A stretch of DNA of 22,850 nucleotides. It comes from a virus. The position numbers and the translations under genes were made by a program. Each line of letters starts with the position of its first letter. Position 1 is the first letter of the stretch. Below the pieces are notes generated by a model, which saw only the letters and a list, made by a program, of their open reading frames with translations, did no database searches and was not told the DNA's origin. The stretch is from positions 1-22,850 of IMG/VR virus record IMGVR_UViG_3300017744_000175; one strand, written 5' to 3'. Positions 21,183-22,850 of the stretch are shown here, one piece after another.

Positions 21183-21216
21183 CTCGATAGCCAGGGCAAG
21201 TCCCTAATCTGTCGAG
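21183..21216 (-). promoter_or_regulatory. Possible folded leader of the P5 transcript
   Basis: Within the roughly 80-nt leader, CTCGA (21212-21216) and TCGAG (21183-21187) can pair. Inside them AGGG pairs with CCCT (21193-21196 with 21202-21205) around a 5-nt loop. The strong Shine-Dalgarno lies just downstream. P5 is the only one of the five promoters with a long leader, so translational control is possible; no known riboswitch is recognised. Confidence 0.4.
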
Positions 21217-21251
21217 TTGTTGTTGATAAAATCTATCTCCCATATATTAAT

Positions 21252-21280
21252 ATTATACAGAAAAATAGACGCTAAGTCAA
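21252..21280 (-). promoter_or_regulatory. Promoter P5, near-consensus sigma-70
   Basis: TTGACT (21275-21280, one mismatch), 17-bp spacer, TATAAT (21252-21257). It is preceded by AGTTC as in P3. A 6-bp inverted repeat, GAACTA/TAGTTC with a 5-nt loop, lies immediately before the -35 box (just after the 66-aa gene). Confidence 0.92.
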
Positions 21281-21298
21281 GAACTATATTTTAGTTCC

Positions 21299-21499
21299 TC
21301 ACCATTTTAGGCTATTAACATAGTCTAATTTTTCTTGTGCATGAACAGCTTTTTCTACTTGCTCATTTACTGCACCTATTATATCTGAGTGTTCTCCAAT
21401 ACCTACAGAGTTTCTAAGATATATTCTTATATTTGCTTCTGCTTCTGCTATGTCACCTGTGTACCTAGCTTTTAGTGCATTTCTTATATATTCATTCAT
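21299..21499 (-). CDS. 66-aa conserved marine-phage protein
   Basis: This is a small, mostly helical protein opening MNEYIRNALKARYTGDIAEAE and continuing 'ANIRIYL', 'GIGEHSDIIGAVNEQVEKA'. I recall closely similar proteins in many T4-like cyanophages and other marine phages, always without a known function. The start overlaps the previous gene as ATGA and GGAG is present upstream. It is the last gene of the rightmost block before P5. Confidence 0.8.
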   Translation of the reverse strand: MNEYIRNALKARYTGDIAEAEANIRIYLRNSVGIGEHSDIIGAVNEQVEKAVHAQEKLDYVNSLKW

Positions 21500-21759
21500 T
21501 TTTTTACTCCTAAAATTCCGTTAACATAGGCTATTACCCATTTTCTTCTTGATTCTTCAAGAAATGTTACTTGCCATATAAACGGAGTCATGACAAACAT
21601 TCCTAATGCATACACTATAAAGTGTAAGGCTTTGTTTTTTGTTATATAGCGTCCTTTTGGGTGGTCTTTAATCATGCGCATACTAACAGAGTATGTTCTC
21701 CATATTAGCATGAACCATGTACTTAACCATATGGACACTACTATCGTCCATGGTTCCAT
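21496..21759 (-). CDS. Two-segment membrane protein, 87 aa
   Basis: There are two hydrophobic segments (about residues 5-20 and 46-65) joined by a basic loop (SVSMRMIKDHPKGRYITKNK), with a basic C-terminus. This suggests two inner-membrane helices. The gene has GGAG 6 nt before ATG 21759 and lies 9 bp after the stop of the HTH protein gene. Function unknown. Small early-region membrane proteins in phages may act in host takeover or superinfection exclusion, but nothing here shows that. Confidence 0.75.
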   Translation of the reverse strand: MEPWTIVVSIWLSTWFMLIWRTYSVSMRMIKDHPKGRYITKNKALHFIVYALGMFVMTPFIWQVTFLEESRRKWVIAYVNGILGVKK

Positions 21760-21768
21760 GCGTTTCTC

Positions 21769-22449
21769 CTATATTTCTACGCCGTACTTTTCTAAATGTT
21801 TTAGTCTGCCTAAATCATAGGCTATTGCGTGGGCATTAAAACCCCCTAATTTTTGAAAGCCAAAGTAAGAACTCTCAAAATTTCTTAATTGTATTACATA
21901 TACATGGTAACAGTCTGCACCATATTTTTCTTTGTAATTTGTTTGTTTACTGTTTGGCATTACTTTTTTAACTATGCCAGGCAAGTCATATCTTGCACAC
22001 CAGACTTTTTCTCCTTCTTCAAAACTTTCAGAAACGCACTCATCTGGTAAATACCCAACTTTAGCACCTCCACCTTGTTCTGTTTTGGGTCTTTTTTCTG
22101 GCACACCAACTTTATTGATTATGTTTTTTACAAAAGTAGAACTACGATACATAGACTTTCCTATTTCTGATACAGGCATTTCTTCTAAGTACCACTCAAT
22201 AACTTGTTTTATCTCTGTATCTGTAGCCTTAGTGCCTTTTAGTTGCGACTTTCTTTTAGCTCTATACTGCATAGTATCTCTATGCTCTTCTAATATATTA
22301 TTGAGCCTAGTAGTATTATATGTAATATTGAGCATTTCACAAGCTTCTTTCTTTGTTATAGGCTTATTACTGTTGAGGGCTTCCCATACTCTTTGTAAAT
22401 TTATGTCATCTAGTTTTTCATGTGATTTCGCACGAACTCCTCTTGGCAT
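21769..22449 (-). CDS. Putative DNA-binding protein with two HTH-like segments
   Basis: This 226-residue protein has a basic N-terminus and a first helix-turn-helix-like segment (about residues 32-58, 'TKKEACEMLNITYNTTRLNNIL'). A basic linker (RAKRKSQLKG) leads to a second such segment (about 76-118, 'TDTEIKQVIEWYL...VSEIGKSMYRSSTFVKNIINKVG'). A C-terminal part (about 135-226) looks beta-rich with conserved-looking Trp and Tyr ('VWCARYDLPGIVKKVM', 'YHVYVIQL'), perhaps an SH3- or KOW-like domain. I do not recognise the family; a transcription or host-takeover regulator is plausible. The start overlaps the DUF3310-like gene as TAATG, with GGAG 7 nt upstream. Confidence 0.75.
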   Translation of the reverse strand: MPRGVRAKSHEKLDDINLQRVWEALNSNKPITKKEACEMLNITYNTTRLNNILEEHRDTMQYRAKRKSQLKGTKATDTEIKQVIEWYLEEMPVSEIGKSMYRSSTFVKNIINKVGVPEKRPKTEQGGGAKVGYLPDECVSESFEEGEKVWCARYDLPGIVKKVMPNSKQTNYKEKYGADCYHVYVIQLRNFESSYFGFQKLGGFNAHAIAYDLGRLKHLEKYGVEI

Positions 22450-22763
22450 TATTCTGCTCCTTCTTGCATATGGTCTTGAAAATCTCTATATTCTTTTTCT
22501 TTGTCCTTATCCATCTGTCCTAGTAGAATGATTGCATAGTGAATAATTTTATATAAATCTTTTTCATTCTTGCCATCTTTCTTACCAAAGCGTTGAGCAT
22601 ACTTTATAATATTACCTAGACAGAACCCTTCTCCATGACCTGCATCAAAAGTTACTTCTGTAGTTTGTATATCTCCCTTTCCGTAGTGTTGAGCATATGT
22701 ATTATCAATATAAGTTTTTAATCTACGTAAGATTATATCTTCATTAAACTTATTACCCTGCAT
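22449..22763 (-). CDS. DUF3310 / SaV-like small phage protein
   Basis: This 104-residue helical protein contains the pattern 'YIDNTYAQHY...DIQTTE', 'GHGEGFCLGNIIKYAQRFGKKDG' and 'DLYKIIHYAIILL'. This resembles the phage DUF3310 family, with its conserved Gly-x-Gly-Phe-Cys-x-Gly-Asn-(IV)-(IV)-KY-x-x-R block. The family is often labelled nucleotide-kinase-like, without firm proof. It has GGGAG 7 nt before ATG 22763 and overlaps the end of a further gene upstream by 11 bp. Confidence 0.82.
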   Translation of the reverse strand: MQGNKFNEDIILRRLKTYIDNTYAQHYGKGDIQTTEVTFDAGHGEGFCLGNIIKYAQRFGKKDGKNEKDLYKIIHYAIILLGQMDKDKEKEYRDFQDHMQEGAE

Positions 22764-22850
22764 CTAATTTCTCCCTGATTTTTGAACTTATGTTAAAATA
22801 CCAATCAGACTGTTGTATAAATACTATTAGGTAAAACCAAAAAGCTAAAG
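22753..22850 (-). CDS. 3' end of a possible membrane protein (partial)
   Basis: One minus-strand frame is open from the right edge to TAA 22753-22755, overlapping the DUF3310-like start by 11 bp, as neighbouring genes do. The 31 visible residues begin with a hydrophobic run (LAFWFYLIVFI) and end in a charged tail (SSKIREKLDAG). A membrane anchor is likely. With only the end visible, it may also be chance. Confidence 0.5.
   Translation of the reverse strand, partial: LAFWFYLIVFIQQSDWYFNISSKIREKLDAG

Noticed and set aside
21974-22531. Plus-strand 185-codon frame opposite the double-HTH and DUF3310-like genes
   Set aside because: It runs across two well-supported minus-strand genes with coupled starts. 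Its hydrophobic, Ser/Leu-rich composition is typical of an antisense shadow.
22764-22850. Promoter search upstream of the DUF3310-like gene
   Set aside because: No TTGACA/TATAAT pair with suitable spacing is present, and a coding frame appears to continue from beyond the edge.
1-22850. tRNA genes, CRISPR arrays, insertion sequences, integrase or attachment sites
   Set aside because: No cloverleaf, no regularly spaced direct repeats, no transposase or integrase motifs were seen. The only dispersed repeat is the promoter family.

Overview
The window is part of the genome of a virulent-type tailed dsDNA phage (Caudoviricetes), most likely marine. It is AT-rich, packed with short overlapping genes, and carries a near-complete early, DNA-metabolism and replication module. 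Nearly everything is read from the minus strand. The exception is the 3' end of a plus-strand gene at the far left (2-136), probably from a virion module. A bidirectional intrinsic terminator (151-176) separates the two convergent blocks. Several small proteins (the 52-aa membrane peptide, the 66-aa protein, the 159-aa protein and the DUF3310-like protein) look like ones I recall from marine T4-like cyanophages and pelagiphages. The split NAD+ DNA ligase recalls T5. I cannot name the phage or its host. The promoters are plain bacterial sigma-70 promoters, so the host RNA polymerase probably reads this region, and no phage RNA polymerase is visible here.

Layout in the direction of transcription (right to left). 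Block 0 (22850-21299): end of a possible membrane protein, DUF3310-like protein, double-HTH protein, two-TM protein, 66-aa protein. Block P5 (promoter 21252-21280): small WTDE-type DNA-binding protein, 88-aa protein, PC4-like protein. Block P4 (20145-20173): N-terminal half of an NAD+ DNA ligase, YubB/Api92-like acidic protein, GIY-YIG-like nuclease. Block P3 (18211-18239): C-terminal half of the ligase, a regulator made of repeated HTH-like units, an intrinsic terminator (16657-16687), then replicative helicase, an 85-aa protein, ParB-like protein, primase and HNH endonuclease. Block P2 (12989-13017): family A DNA polymerase, 159-aa conserved protein, 2OG-Fe(II) oxygenase, 52-aa membrane peptide, UvsW-like helicase. 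Block P1 (8241-8269): 132-aa protein, ssDNA-binding protein, gp47/SbcD-like and gp46/SbcC-like nuclease pair, Zn-ribbon mini-protein, PDDEXK nuclease, 5'-3' exonuclease, class I ribonucleotide reductase NrdA and NrdB, 80-aa protein, terminator.

How the genes work together: primase, helicase, Pol A, SSB and the two-part ligase form a replisome. Gp46/47, UvsW, the flap-type exonuclease and the PDDEXK nuclease form a recombination, end-processing and host-DNA recycling set. NrdAB feeds it with dNTPs. No UvsX/RecA-type recombinase is seen in the window.

The most notable structure is a family of five promoter cassettes. Each has TTGACA or TTGACT, exactly 17 bp, then TATAAT, plus conserved flanks. 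In the polA and ligA copies the start codon falls at the predicted transcription start, giving leaderless mRNAs. In two copies (P2 and P3) the stop codon of an upstream putative mobile endonuclease gene (HNH or GIY-YIG) lies inside the -35 box. The GIY-YIG gene also sits in the interval separating the two ligase halves.

There is no gene-free stretch longer than about 300 bases. I saw no tRNA, rRNA, CRISPR array, insertion sequence or clear attachment site. All reading is by eye, and family names are from memory of motifs, not searches.
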